NCBI GenBank assembly: GCA_963971305.1
Contig: OZ020317.1
Location: forward strand, 20,106,001 to 20,170,000
Source: Arcuatula senhousia
Taxonomy: Eukaryota > Mollusca > Bivalvia > Mytilida > Mytilidae
DNA: 64,000 bases
Reading direction: 5' to 3'
Positions 1 to 13,100 of the stretch are shown here, one piece after another. A program made the position numbers and the translations under genes. The notes below the pieces were generated by a model. That model had not been told where the DNA came from. It made no database searches and saw nothing but the letters and a program-made list of their open reading frames with translations. Positions within the stretch are counted from its first letter, which is position 1; each line of letters opens with the position of its first letter.

Positions 1-671
1 TAGTTAGCACTGGCAGTCAAATTTCATTTCACTTTTTAAAAACTTTTTCATTCAAATTTTTATAAATGCCCAATTATTTTTATAATTTTTTCTATGAATA
101 AAACTAATTTTTAGCTATTTCCCACTTGCTAAAAAATTGCAATCAAAGTTTTAAATAATTTTATTCACGCTCATAGTCAAACGCTCACGTGACCCAGTGA
201 GGTAATCAAAACAAATATGGCAGAGGACAGAATTCACTGAAAGGCGACTCCAACTACATGATGATGTTTGGGTGTTTGACCAAGTTTATGACCCTATCTA
301 GACAAAGTGTGTTCTTAAGTTAGATAAATATCATTATTGGACCGCGATGAAACTAGACTTGGGTTGTAAACAAGCACACTGCCACTGTGAGTGACTGGCC
401 ATCACGGACAGGATACGTTGTGGATCACAAGACGCCGACCTCATAAACAGTACATGAATGGTAATGCAAAACCAATATAAGTTACGACTAACGTCCCTCA
501 AACAGGTGTGCCTGTCTCATATTAATGCAAAATTCACGAAAAAATAAATTTCTTGTGAAAATTTCTGATTTTACAGTCACATAAAATATAAAAATAAAAA
601 ACTTTACCTTCATAAAAGCATCGTAATAATATTACATAATTTAACTTTATATAAAATTTCTAATGCAAGGA

Positions 672-1178
672 AAATATACATGTATATATGTTGTGTACAA
701 GTTACAATTTTGTACAAGTTACAACATGTACAGAAATATTGTACAAGTTATGACAAAAATAACATACCCTGAAAACCATTAGATATGACAAATTAGATAC
801 AATGGAATAAAATTATCAAACAACTGTTTTAAGAAATGTGTATCAATGGCTACCAGATGCAACAAAATTTAGTTGTTTACACCTGAAGATAATGACACAA
901 TCAGATATTAAAGTTTGCTTTCTTCATTTTGCAAAAGATGTTTTTCGTGGTGTCATATGGAACTTAAATAATGTGATTTTCTACAGAATTTGGTGAATTG
1001 AAGTTGACTTTGCCATTCAGATTATTATTAGAATCTGTGAAAATTTGTTAGCCATCAAATTTCATGGAATTCCTTAATGAAAGCAACACATGTCAAAATT
1101 TTTATCAACTTGAACAATATTTCTGTACATGTTACAACTTGTACAAAATTGCAACTTGTACACAACATATACATACAC
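672..1178. mobile_element. Element with ~75-bp terminal inverted repeats (TACAAGTTACAA motif)
   Basis: Left arm 672-748 and right arm 1105-1178 are inverted copies sharing CTTGTACACAACATAT, ACTTGTACAAAATTG and AATATTTCTGTACATGTT. They are separated by about 360 bp of AT-rich sequence without an ORF. The shape is that of a foldback MITE. Target duplications were not resolved. Confidence 0.65.
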
Positions 1179-1845
1179 ATTTTTAAACCATGGACTATGA
1201 TGAAATAAGCATAATACTTGATTGCAAAACCCACTTGTTTAAATGATTAATGTTTTTTATCTATTTTCTATAATTTTATAAACTAAGTCAATATTCTTAA
1301 AGACATATTTATAAACATTTTTAAAAATGCAAATAATATATGGTTGAAATTTCTGAAAGAAAAAGTCTAAAATTGTTTTATTCTGTTGAATAATTTGTTT
1401 TCTTTAAAGAGTCTAATAATTTAAAAAAAAATAAATAAAAAAATAAGACAGTTGGGTCAAGATATTTGTCAATATATAAAATGTAAGAAAAACATATAAC
1501 TAGAAAAAATATAAATATAACAATAAAATAGCTAATTTTTTGACAAAACATAATATAAACTGGAGTGTTCAAAACGTGTTTGCTATAATTTACTTTATTA
1601 TATAGATATAGGTGAAAGATCGTGATTTCCGAGTTAAATAAATTTCTATATTTTCACGGAGTTAATTACAGGATTTATCTAACTCGCGTGCGAATTTATC
1701 TAACCCTCGTGAAGTTTCCCGCGAAAAATACGTAACTAAGATTAGTGCGCAATACACAATTTATTAATCAATAATTTCTTTCGTTTTCATTATTTGATGA
1801 TCTATTATTCACGTTTTTCCAAATTATCTATATAATAAATAGTTT

Positions 1846-2018
1846 AACTAATTCGGGATGACGAATATCAATTTTTATGTCACTCGTGTCGAATAACGCT
1901 AGGGGATTCAACTCGTGCGCGGAACAAGTTCCGCGCACTTGTTGAATCCTGGCGTTATTCGAGACTCGTGACATTAAAATTGATATTCGCCACCCCTCAT
2001 TAGTTATACTATAAATAA
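1846..2018. mobile_element. Foldback element with CG-rich tip
   Basis: A near-continuous palindrome with arms of ~75 bp: AACTAAT...CGAATATCAATTTT...GTCAC...TCGAATAACG on the left is mirrored on the right. The turn is GCGCGGAACAAGTTCCGCGC. One of four such CpG-tipped foldbacks in the window. Confidence 0.7.
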
Positions 2019-3214
2019 TCGTGCAAATCTTGTAAAATAAATAAAGTTATTACCAAACAAGTTTCACATACACAAAAAAAGGAATTGCTGTAAAACTAAA
2101 AAAAAGTTGCTGAAAGAATATTCCACAATTATGTACTTTGATCAAAGTCAATACACTATTTTATGGACCTTGTAAGACAAACTTGACCAAGTGCATATAG
2201 TTCGAAGTCAAGATGATTTTATTGGTCCATAGAATCTGTGCCAAATGAGTTTGAGAAGTCTGTTATATTACATATGAATTTAAAATGCGTAAAATAAAGC
2301 TCAAAAGATTGAAAAGAAAATATACAAATGATTAGTTTTTAACACAAATAATACTATTAGCTAATTTTCCACCTCTAATTAAACCACTTCAACTTTAACT
2401 TGGCCAAAAAAACATTTAATGTTTTTTTTTCCTTCAGAATTTCAATTACATTCACTGACTATCTAAGGTCTATATTTAGTAACATGCCATCAATATACCT
2501 GCATATAAATAGTAACATAGGGTCAATAAAACTATATATAAATAGAAGCAGTCAATTTACACAACTTTAGTTTCATTTTTTTGAATTGCTTCACTTGAGC
2601 CAATGAAAATAAAAAAAATATTTTGCCATATGTAATATAAGGGATAGAAGCCTAATTAGAATATATTTTGCCCACAGTACTTGTGCAAAATAAGTTTCTA
2701 CTATATTAATTGAAACATGATCTATGGCACATTAAGGAGTAGTGACAGAAAAATATTTCAGAACAAGTACTATTTTTTTCAGAATATATAAAAAAAGAGA
2801 GAGAAAATAATTCAAAGGTTTTAAAATAAACAAAATTTTTACATCTTTTTTGAGTGAACTATAAACAAGATGTATATTCATTTTCTTATAATATCAACGG
2901 AACCTGGCAAAAAAATTTGCATCTCATTTATTTTAACAAACCATTAATACAAGGTGTAGAGAACAAATGATGACTTGAAAATTTGTATTCACACATAATG
3001 AATATTTTATATGTTGATACTAAATTTTTCAAAACCTGAAAATATAACAAGGATGATTGCCAAGTGTTCAGTTCGCAAACAAGATGTGCTCAGACTTTAG
3101 AGATTATTTACTTTTGATTAGTCTTTCTAAGACCAGCAGGTCCGAAGCTCTTTTTGGTAGGTCATAAAAAATAGTAAAAAGAGCAAAAGGACTTACAGCT
3201 ATCTTGAGACCATA

Positions 3215-3415
3215 TACTGTAAATGTACTTATTTCCGTGAGGTATTTATTTTCATAGATTTTGGGGTCAGGCATTCTTGGTGAAATTAAATACCAGCGAA
3301 ATGAAATAAAATGTATAACATGAACATAATTATGAACGGAAAACATGAAAAAAAGTACCCATGAACTTAGGTGAAATCGTAAATTTGTGAAATAAGTACA
3401 AATGTACTTGCAAAG
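3215..3415. mobile_element. Small MITE, TACTGTAAATGTACTT family
   Basis: The left end TACTGTAAATGTACTTATTT is mirrored by AATAAGTACAAATGTA at the right. It is related to the larger element at 31704-32460. The right terminus is decayed. Confidence 0.5.
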
Positions 3416-3679
3416 TAAGTATGTTTATAGAAGTATACAATGTAATGGCACTAATCTTTATAAAAAGTATTCAAAATTTCTAGAGAATGAGATTTACATA
3501 AATGTTTTGGTTCAAGACTGCACGTGTCAAAGACTGAAAATTTCACTGGGAAAAGTTTGGTACAGTATGTGGTGATAATAGTTCATTCTACATTAAGTAC
3601 ATAATTATTGAGTAGAACAAGGAATACCATAGAAGGAAAAGAATCTCATGACAGTTTACACACTATGTAAACAAACATG

Positions 3680-3905
3680 TTGCAAGGTGAGATTTTGATG
3701 AGATTACCCATAATGCAACACATATTGGTGTTATTTTTGATAAAAATACATTTTAATTTCATTTTTGTTAAAAACTTAATTTTACATACAAATTAATTTT
3801 AAAGTTAATTTTTGAATCATTTATAACCATTTGTTTACTTTGATGAAAATAAATGCCATATATTGATGTATTCCTCTTCAATTTGTCCCAAGTCTCGCCT
3901 TGCAA
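3680..3905. repeat. 226-bp segment bounded by 13-bp inverted repeats
   Basis: TTGCAAGGTGAGA at the left is mirrored by TCTCGCCTTGCAA at the right, with one mismatch. Probably a small MITE. No ORF. Confidence 0.4.
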
Positions 3906-4163
3906 GAAAAGGTGAGATTTCAAAAGATTCAATTCCTTCTATATAATTCCTTGAGTAGAAATTATACAGTAAAGGACTAGCTATTTATACATGTACTGCC
4001 TAGGTGTTTTAAATACATGTACTGCGTAGTGTAACAAAATCATAATAATATATCTATAAATATTATAACATAACACACTAACTGAATAAAATAGAAACAA
4101 AAAACAAAAAAACAAAACATATGGCGTAGTAAAATACAAATCTAAATGCAATGTGGAATTAAA

Positions 4164-4812
4164 AACAAGAGTTCCTCAGGAGCTTGAATCCTTCAGCTGG
4201 ACCATTAGCCTTAGAGTCTATATTGTGAGGTAAATCTCTATAAAAAACACACATCACAGCAATTGTTTTAGAGCTTAATAAGGTAAAGGTTTAAACCAGC
4301 AATAGCTTTTTTTTAACTGCAATAATTTTCATTCTATAGAGCAAAAATATGAAAAAAAAAACCCACTATTTTTTAACCTTTAAAGGCCCATAATTACAAA
4401 AAGAGGTCATCTGATAACTTAATGACCCCATTGATTCTTTTGAACAGCTCAATGAGCAGAACATTTAAGCAAACAACAGTGTTTTTTTATCTGCAATAGC
4501 TTTCATTCTGAAAACCAAAATTATGAAAAAATGTTATTTTTTACTTTTTAAGGGCCATAAAGGGGTCATCTGACTATTTTGACCAAATGGAGACTTTTGA
4601 AGAAATTTCAATTCATTTACCCTATGCTCTACTTTTAGTAACAGTGGCCATGCTTTTTCCGTACAAAATTAGGATTGTATGTTACATGTTAAATATCATT
4701 CCTGCAACAAGTTACAGTCAAATTAGCTCAGTAATTTCAGAGGAAACATTTTTTGAAAGTGTTTATGGATGACGACAGACCACAACGGACTATAAATGAT
4801 GGCATAAGCTTA
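4164..4812 (+). mobile_element. Family A element, old diverged copy
   Basis: Begins AACAAGAGTTCCTCAGGAGC and carries AGCTTGAATCCTTCAGCTGG, a decayed version of the family A left end. The core has TTTTAAAGGGCCATAA-type monomers and the tail has GATGACGACAGACC followed by GATGGCATAAGC. The right hairpin is lost. Confidence 0.6.
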
Positions 4813-4893
4813 AAATTTACTCTTCAATATTTCACACTAAAAATCATAGCCCTCACTGAACATTTCATTTTATGCAAACAAATAAAAAAGTAT

Positions 4894-6075
4894 AACAAGA
4901 GGCTCCCAGGAGCCTGAATCGCTCACCTGGTCTGGATGTCGACCCTAAAAAGACTTTTCTAGAGCTAAATGAGCTGAACATTTAAGCAAGTAACAGATTT
5001 TCTCTATCTACTATAGTTTCCATTCTGTAGCCGTAGGCCCAAATCATGAAAATACGTTATTTTCAGGGCCATAACCCCTATAAGGCGTCATCTGACAACT
5101 CTGACCCTATGAAAACTTTTGTAGAGCTAAATGAACTGAACATTTAAGCAAGCAACTGCTTCTCTCTATCTGCAATAGTTTTCATTTTATAGGCCAAAAC
5201 ATGAAAGAACGTTATATTAGAGGCCGTAACCCCTATAAAGGGACATCTGACAACTTTGACCCTATGGAGACTTTGGTAGAGCTAAATAAGCTGAACATTT
5301 AAGCAAGCAATAGCTTCTCTCTATCTGCAATAGTTTTCATTCCATAGGCCAAACACATGAAAAAACTTTATTTTAGGGGCTGTAACCCCTATAAAGGGTC
5401 ATCTGACAACTTCGACCCTATGGATACTTTTGTAGAGCTAAATGAGTTGAACATTTTAGCAAGCAATAGCTTCTCTCTATCTGCAATAGTTTTCATTCCG
5501 TAGGCCAAAAACATGAAAAAACGTTATTTTAGGGGCTGTAACCCCTATAAGGGGTCATCTTACAACTTTGACCCTATGGAGACTTTTGTAGAGCTAAATG
5601 AGCTGAACATTTAAGCAAGCAACAACTTTTCTCTATCTGTCATAGTTTTCATTCTATAAGCCAAAAACATGAAAAAATGCTATTTTTCACCTTTAAGGGT
5701 CCATAACTCCTACAAGGGGTCATCTGACAACTTTTGTAGAGCTTTAAATGCTGAAGCAGTAGCGTGGCATCAGATTTCATCTATCTCTTATACTTTTTGA
5801 TTTACAAGCCAAAAACAGTAGTCTGACCCCCCTGGTCTATTTTTAGTAACGGCGGCCATGTTGTTTGGACGGCGGTCACCATTTGTGCAATCTTGGTAGA
5901 GGACATCCCATAGATGAAGTGTGCAAAGTTTCAAAGCAATCCCTTCACTTGTTTCAGAGGAGAAGATTTTCAAAGAAAAGTTAACGACGACGGACGACGA
6001 CAGACAACGACAACGACGGACGCCAAGTGATGGCAATAGCTCACATGGACCTTCGGTCCAGGTGAGCTAAAAAAT
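4894..6075 (+). mobile_element. Family A element (157-bp monomer subfamily)
   Basis: The left end AACAAGAGGCTCCCAGGAGC contains the hairpin GGCTCC/GGAGCC and then GCTCACCTGG. The core is about five monomers of ~157 bp sharing GAGCTAAATGAGCTGAACAT. The tail is ACGACGGACG microsatellite, then CCAAGTGATGGCAATAGCTC, a TGGACC-TTC-GGTCCA hairpin and GTGAGCTAAAAAA. No protein-coding capacity. Confidence 0.85.
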
Positions 6076-6254
6076 AATAAGGGCCACTGATAATGGACAA
6101 CCTATATATCATCCACAATGTTGTAAATCCCACAATTTGTCATACATTATTTCATTCAGTAACAATTGTAAATTCTAGTTCAAAACCCACAAGTAAAAAC
6201 TGGAGAGGAGCATGTTGTAACACCCACAAATGCCATGTTATATTTCATACAGTT

Positions 6255-6830
6255 AAAGGAGTAGAGCCACGAAGGCCCCAAAATTGCCCAAAAGCCCAAA
6301 AAATCAACTTTGATATATCTGCTTGTATTAATGTTCATTAGTCTTTATATTTCATGAATTGCAATACTTTTTCCTTCAATAATTTATCAATAAAGAGAGC
6401 AGTGAAGTAAAAAATAAACTATTTTGTGAAAAAAACAACAATTTGTGACAGTTTTCCTGGATTTTTATGTATAAATCAATGAATATGAAATTGGCCACAC
6501 CTGTCAAACAAATTTATTTTGTGATAGAAATGTGTATTATGATATTATAAATTCATCATAAAAAAATTATGATGGTCGCGGAATGTGGCCAATACTCATG
6601 TTGACGAAATATGCAGTGAAAATGTGTGAAAAATGAGGAATTTTCAAATTTATGACCTGTTTAAAGTCTCAAGGCTATACCTGTGGTGTAAATATTTTGC
6701 TAAATCTTACAGATACGAAAAATTTGTTCATACCTTAACATATTTTAGTTAAATTTTTGACAAGTTATAGTAGTTGAAAAAATAGTGAAAATACCAGGCC
6801 GATTTAGGACCTTCATGGCTCTACTCCTTT
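6255..6830. mobile_element. 576-bp element with 24-bp terminal inverted repeats
   Basis: AAAGGAGTAGAGCCACGAAG at the left is mirrored by CATGGCTCTACTCCTTT at the right with two mismatches. It sits just beyond the CASD1 stop codon, so it may be part of the 3' UTR. No clear target duplication or transposase ORF. Confidence 0.6.
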
Positions 6831-6918
6831 GTAAATTTAAACACCCACAAGAAGTAACTAGAAGAGAGCACCTATAACTAAAATACACAAAAATAAACAA
6901 AACCCACTTGTAAACAAA

Positions 6919-7170
6919 TCATATAACACCATGAGTTATACACACAGGCACCAATACAAGACAGAATATAACAAAATTGCGTAGTAATGGCTTCCACTCC
7001 GTAGGAACGGCATATTTTGTCATTGTGCCTGTAATTTTCGAGATCTCATGACTGATACAGATGAAAATGAATGATGTGATGATGACGTTGAGAACTGGGT
7101 AACTTGGAATTAGCACTAACACACCGTGGGTGTCCGCAGCCAACCATATGTGGTACTGGGATATAAAAAG
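6919..7170 (-). CDS. CASD1: CASD1 exon 20 (residues 713-795, stop codon)
   Basis: Encodes [20 protein letters not shown], a final pair of membrane segments including [14 protein letters not shown], and ends HGVI followed by TGA. Human has [14 protein letters not shown] and HEISQIT at the same place. Acceptor CTTTTTGCAG. Confidence 0.96.
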   Translation of the reverse strand, partial: LFISQYHIWLAADTHGVLVLIPSYPVLNVIITSFIFICISHEISKITGTMTKYAVPTEWKPLLRNFVIFCLVLVPVCITHGVI

Positions 7171-10100
7171 CTGCAAAAAGAGAAACAGTCATATGAAAAT
7201 TAGAAATTAGTGACATATATAACTTTGATATTGATTATAAAATGCAGATGCTAGGCATATTGGGATTTATTTGCAAGTTAAGTACAATGTGGTTTCATTA
7301 TTATTCGTGGGTATCAATTTTTATAGTTTTTGTTGGTGGTCTGGACCCACGAGATTTGATACCCCACAAAATGGAAATTAAACAGTGATCTTCAGACTTT
7401 AGAACCACAAATTTAAGAATCCATGAAATGGATGAAAATCGGTACCCATGAAAATAAATGAATCCACAGTATGTTCACACTATCATGTGAATGTGCTCAT
7501 AGAAAAATAAATAACTGTCTCTCAAACGAGCACAGATTTAAGTTTGTAATAGTGATTTTGTATTGTTGCCCTCTTCCAATTTGCCATGCACTTAACTGAT
7601 TATTCTCTAATTTTCGTCCGATTTAACAACCTCTCAACCAGTTGTGTAAAAATATTTCTCACCTCTAGAGAAAATTTTGTTCTCAGCATAATTGCACGGG
7701 CAATTGATGATCAACCTTTTTGCAATTTTTTACCTGTAGACATTAGAGAAAAACCTTCTACAACTTAATTCTCGATGATTATGGAATTTCTATCATCTTG
7801 GGAAATAAATTTGATATTTTAATCGCTCGGCAAGCCTCGCCATTAAAATAATCAAATTTATTTCCCTCGATGTTAGAAATTCCATAATCACCTCGATTGC
7901 ATTGTAGAAGCTATATTTAGCAACAAGCCAGATGTGTTGAAACAAGAAGGAAAAGCTTGACCATTCTAGAACACCTAAATTCACTCTCTTTTTGTCTATA
8001 ATTTTTATTTTTTAAACCATTATTCACTATCATAACAAAGTGAGTATTAAAGCATTGCAGATCACAGATTGTTCATCTTTTTATGTGTATTTTTTTGTTG
8101 TCTGTTCCTTTGTCTTGTTCATCTTGTGAAACATCAGATTCAGTCTTTACTTTAAGACTTCTGACATTCCATATGGGTACTTCTTAGCTGTCATGTTATT
8201 TTACAGTTTGAAATTTAAAATCTCATTTAGGATGGTCACTGTTCATGTTTCAAAATTTAAGTTTGCTTTCAGAACTCCTCTAGACAAGAGTAAGATGTGA
8301 ATTATGAAGAAATTGTTTGCACACTGATTCCCACTTTTATATGACATGTTCTTATTCCATAAACCTTTAAAACCAACTGTTTAAAATTTCTTGAAATTCT
8401 TAACACAACTTCATAGTTTTTGAGACCAAAATCCCTTTAAAGTTATGGAAAATTGAAATGAGTCTGATTTCCTGCCAAATTTTTGAAACCATATATCTCA
8501 GAAACCAGTACACAGACCTCAAATTATCTTTTAGTTATTTGATTAAATAGACAATTATCATAAAATCTTTTAAATAAAAAAGTTCAGGAGTGACAATTCT
8601 TGACAAAACAAATAAATGTATAAAATATTATAAACTTACTTCTAATGAAATTTTGCCAAACCAGGCAAAAAATGAGCTGTACTTTGTTCTGACCCAACCT
8701 GGAACATTCCTTATCAGGATAAATGATACAATCTGAAAACAGAAAACATGTTTTTGCTTAAAGAATTAATGACAAATAAAATGGATTAAAGAAAAGAAAG
8801 GCCTGATTTCATTTAATAAAAACTGAAAGTAGATGAGCAACAAATTAATTAAACATGAAATTATAGGACACCATGCTGATACTGAAAACCATATCCATGT
8901 TTTAAGGGGATGACATGAAAAGAAAAGCTGAGATAATTTTTAGACATATTTTCCCCATCTGCCATTCACTATTTTTAATCTATTTATATTGTGAAATCAA
9001 GAAGTTAAAGGTATTTTTTGTGGATTAGCAACTTCTGTTGTCTAAAGATTTACTTCATCTTTATTTTCTACTGTATGCAAAACTAATAAAAATAACTGCT
9101 CACTCAGTATACCCCTGCTACCCCCAAAATGTCCGTTAACAGGAAATAGATATCGGACAGACTTAATTTTGGTACTTGAATAAACCTCGTAATGAACTTA
9201 TATACCAAATTTCAAGACACTGTGATATGTTGTTACTGAGAAAAATGTTACGAAAATTTTCAACAATTGACTAGTAATGTTGAAAATTGACTAAGTCGGT
9301 AAACAAGAAGTAGATATCTGACATACCTTATTTCCATACTTGCAAAAGAGAACCTCACATTGAACTTATATACCAAATTTCAAGTCACTGTGATATGTAG
9401 TTGCTGAGAAAACTGTTACAAAAGTTATGTTGCGGACAGACGGAAGGACGGACAGAGGTAATGCCCCCTCTTCTTCAAAGCGGGGGTATAATAAGTTTGT
9501 ATTTCTTATTTACCTGCTTACATTAACATGTCTTATCTTTTATCTTGCAATCCAGAAATTAATCTATTATGTAACATTTATTATGGTCTTGTAAAATTGT
9601 GTGTTCACTTTCTACCTTTGTCTAAATTTGTTAATACATTGTTATAAATTAAACAAATTAATTAAATGGCAATAACTCTACTTACAGGAACAATTGTCAG
9701 ATAAGAATGTATGAAGTTGCACTCCACTTTATTTTTACATACAAAAGTAAACATCACATAACTCTGCAATGAAAAAGGATAAAACATGATTATTTTTCTA
9801 TAGTAATGAAGAGAAAAAAATTATGAAATTTTCTATGAGGTTTCAAAATTGTTACAGCTAATAAACTGTTATGTTACCTAAACTGAAAAGTAACTCATCA
9901 TTGAACTTGAGTACCTGTGCTCTGTCAAACCAACAGTTTTTTTGCAATGGAAGAGCGAGGTTTGGTGCGTCATTAAACCTGGTTTAACCCACCATTTCAT
10001 TTGAAATGCCTGTACCAAGTCAGGATCATTGCGATCTATTACAATTCTGGTGTGTCTTCCATGTTTAGTCTTTTCTCTTGGACATTGAGATTGATCCTCC

Positions 10101-13100
10101 AAGTTCAGTAATTTTGTTATTACCTCTATTTCTTCTGTGTACTGAACATGGTTGATATAATCTATGTCAGATTTTGTCTTTCCTTTCCAATTGTTTTGGC
10201 TAAATTCTATTTTCATAGTTGTGTAAGTCAATTTTGAACTCAACACAAAAATGAATTTTCAGCATACCAAAATTTATGTTTTTTTATTAAAATCCACCTT
10301 GATAATTTGTCCTCATTAACTTACCCCTAATCCAAGGAATCCCAGGAACACTGCAAAAACTGAGACCCACTTGGAGAAGAGATTTTCATTTTTACTATCG
10401 TCAATAAATTTATATTTTTGAGCTAACTGGTAAATAAATCCAAAGACCATTCCATAAACAACACTCTGGAAAAGAAATATAGTTTGCCATTAAGGATTTT
10501 TTATATAAAAGATTTGTGGATGAAATGATAGATAACTGTTTACTTAATCAAATGACATAGAGAAAACTATAAGTCTTTTGAACTTTGATGATTTTGTTTC
10601 AATGAAAACAGGTATTAAAATTATAGCGTAAACTAATTGAATTTTTTTGACACAGTTTGGTCAAGGTTTTTAAATCTCCACATGGTCACTTTAGACATTT
10701 TTTGTTAATGGATTTTGAAGTGCAAAACACCAATCCCTTGGTATCATCATTGGACCTTCTTTCTCTAGCTCTGTAAAAATTGTAAGGTACTTTTACAAAT
10801 TACTTACATATCTGTCTAAAGACCATCGGAACCTCCATTCATGTATAGAGTCGTCTTGTAACACAAACAGAGACTTGATTGGTCTCATTAGAAACACCCT
10901 ATCAAAAAATACCTAAAATAAAACAGAGAATAAAAATCATTGAGTATTAGTCACTAAAAGGCCAATTAAAGGTTGGACGACACCAAATGACATATATCCA
11001 CATTTTAATGAAAATTGGTAGACATAGAATTCTCATCCATATATGAAAAAAAAATGGGGGTCACAGACCTTGTTTTTTTATATAAATGCATTTGAAAACT
11101 GCAATTTTGGTGGGAAATTAACAATATCATATACCGTATTTTGCCGTGTATAGTGCCCATTTATGTACAATGCGCACTCCCTTTTCATGAAGAAAATCTG
11201 GGGAAAAAACAAAGTTTTGTGTAAAACGCGCAATCATTTTCTATGATAGAGAAACCTAAAAATTTGTCTTTTTTTTTCAGGTAGAAAGACTACAGATGAA
11301 GATTTTTAATGAAAATTAAATTGTTTTGTAATTATTTGTGAAAATTATTTTTTTATGACAGCGAGATCGTAAATCCCGGTAATGGTCCCCCTTTTCAATC
11401 AACAAACAACAAGAGTTAACCCAAGCTCACATCTTTTGATGAAAACAATAAAGGTGTCAAAACAGTGTTGATCAACAAATTACTATTCAAACAATCCTGA
11501 AGTATTACAACTGAATGGCTTTATGTTTTAATTGTCCAAGCCAGTATGACAAAATATCGATGTTGTGAGCAAATTGGCCCCAGGTCAAGCCAAGGTGTCT
11601 AAACAAATAATTACCGGTAAATCTAAATTATCTCCAGCTTGGGATGAGTATTTATTCACAAAACAATAAGAAAAAAGTTATCTGTTGCTCAAGTTGCTCA
11701 AATAATTTCATGAAAGAAAATACACAATCATGTAAACAAACCATTCTATTTTTAGAATTATTTCAATGAGGTTACTGAGGGGCATACACAATATTGATCC
11801 AGAAAGGAAACAAGTAAAGGGAGAATAAATAAATAAATTTAAACCATATTTTATTATTCTTTTTTTTTAATAAAGAAATTTGATAGAAGTATTTTTAAGA
11901 ACACAAATATTTATACCAAACTAAAAGTCTGTTGTTTCAAAATGGTGGTCGATATGAAAATAAATAAACAAACACATGAAGACACTGGAATTAAGGTTTT
12001 ATTTGAGAAAAGCATGGTAAATTTTATTTAGAGATACTAATAATGAACAGGATTCAATAAAAATCATGTGAGTTATGATTCTTGTGTTCAATCATGGATG
12101 AGTCTTATGTCCAAAGTCTCAAAGAATCAGGAAAAAAATGTAAAAAACTGTGCATTATACACGGCAAAATATGGTACCGGGGTAGGCAAAATACAGCTTC
12201 AACATAATTTATTTTTACTTATTGTACACCAAAATGTACCTACAATATCCAAATTACGATAAAAACTAACATAAAATTCCTGGGAAAATTTGCAATGCTT
12301 TGATGTAAAATAAATGATATGTCACAGACTTCTTTATAAGGTACAGTTTTGTAAACATTGCCTAAACATGAAAAATGCAATACATGTATAATCTAACAAA
12401 AATTGATGTTGCGTTTCACAACGCTCAGACAGATTTCTCAGTGTACAGGTAAATTATATAGGTAACATCGTTTTTAACGTAACGTCCCACCTTAAAGTTT
12501 GTCTTCCTTCACTGGATTTGACATTCACTGAATTGACTGCTGGTAATGCAATGGGTGTGTTGAAAAAGCATAAACTGCATACTCTTATGGATGTAAAGCA
12601 CCGTTTTACCAAAAGTTAATATTGGTGACTATAGCTTGGTTGTTTTGCAGTGTAATGACACAGGTATATTTTGTAAAATAATTCTTCAAATACATGTATT
12701 TACTGTTTACTGTGGTTTCATTTTTATTCGTGGGGTATCAATTTTCGTGATTTTCGTTGGTGTCTTAAAACCACAAAATAAGATTCCAACGAAGCGTCTT
12801 TTAAGCATTGATTACATTCGGCCACATGTGCAAACCACGAATTTAGAATCTAACAAAGGTTCTTTTTCGGCGAAACCACGAAAATTGATACCCACAAAAA
12901 TAAATGAATCCACAGTATTTCCACATCTCATTGCATAGCTGCCTGTGCCTATCCTAAGCAAGGAATCCTTATCAAAGCTTATGTTTGTATTTAGTCGAAT
13001 TTATGTTAATTGTTTTTTGTCAAGAAGAGGGTCTTCCATTGCATTTTAGGATTGGGCTTGAATCATATGTAGTTTATTTTCAATCCAGGGGTCAATTGAA

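Larger units (their letters stand above)
1..4163. other. 3' flank of CASD1: AT-rich, foldback elements, no gene seen
   Basis: No conserved coding sequence was recognised on either strand. The recognisable content is four inverted-repeat elements, listed separately. The rest (about 1-671, 1179-1845, 2019-3214, 3416-3679, 3906-4163) shows nothing I can name. The end of CASD1 transcription was not located. Confidence 0.5.
7171..8639. other. CASD1 intron 19
   Basis: Holds a MITE (7283-7472) and a CG-tipped foldback (7772-7895). The remaining ~740 bp before exon 19 show nothing recognisable. Confidence 0.6.

Noticed and set aside
4894..6075. CRISPR-like array of regularly spaced repeats
   Set aside because: The monomers are ~157 bp, contiguous and without unique spacers, and the genome is eukaryotic.
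9878..10246. A 122-codon minus-strand frame as a gene or CASD1 exon
   Set aside because: CASD1 phases join correctly without it, and the sequence is shared with 33500-33655 as a repeat on the other strand.
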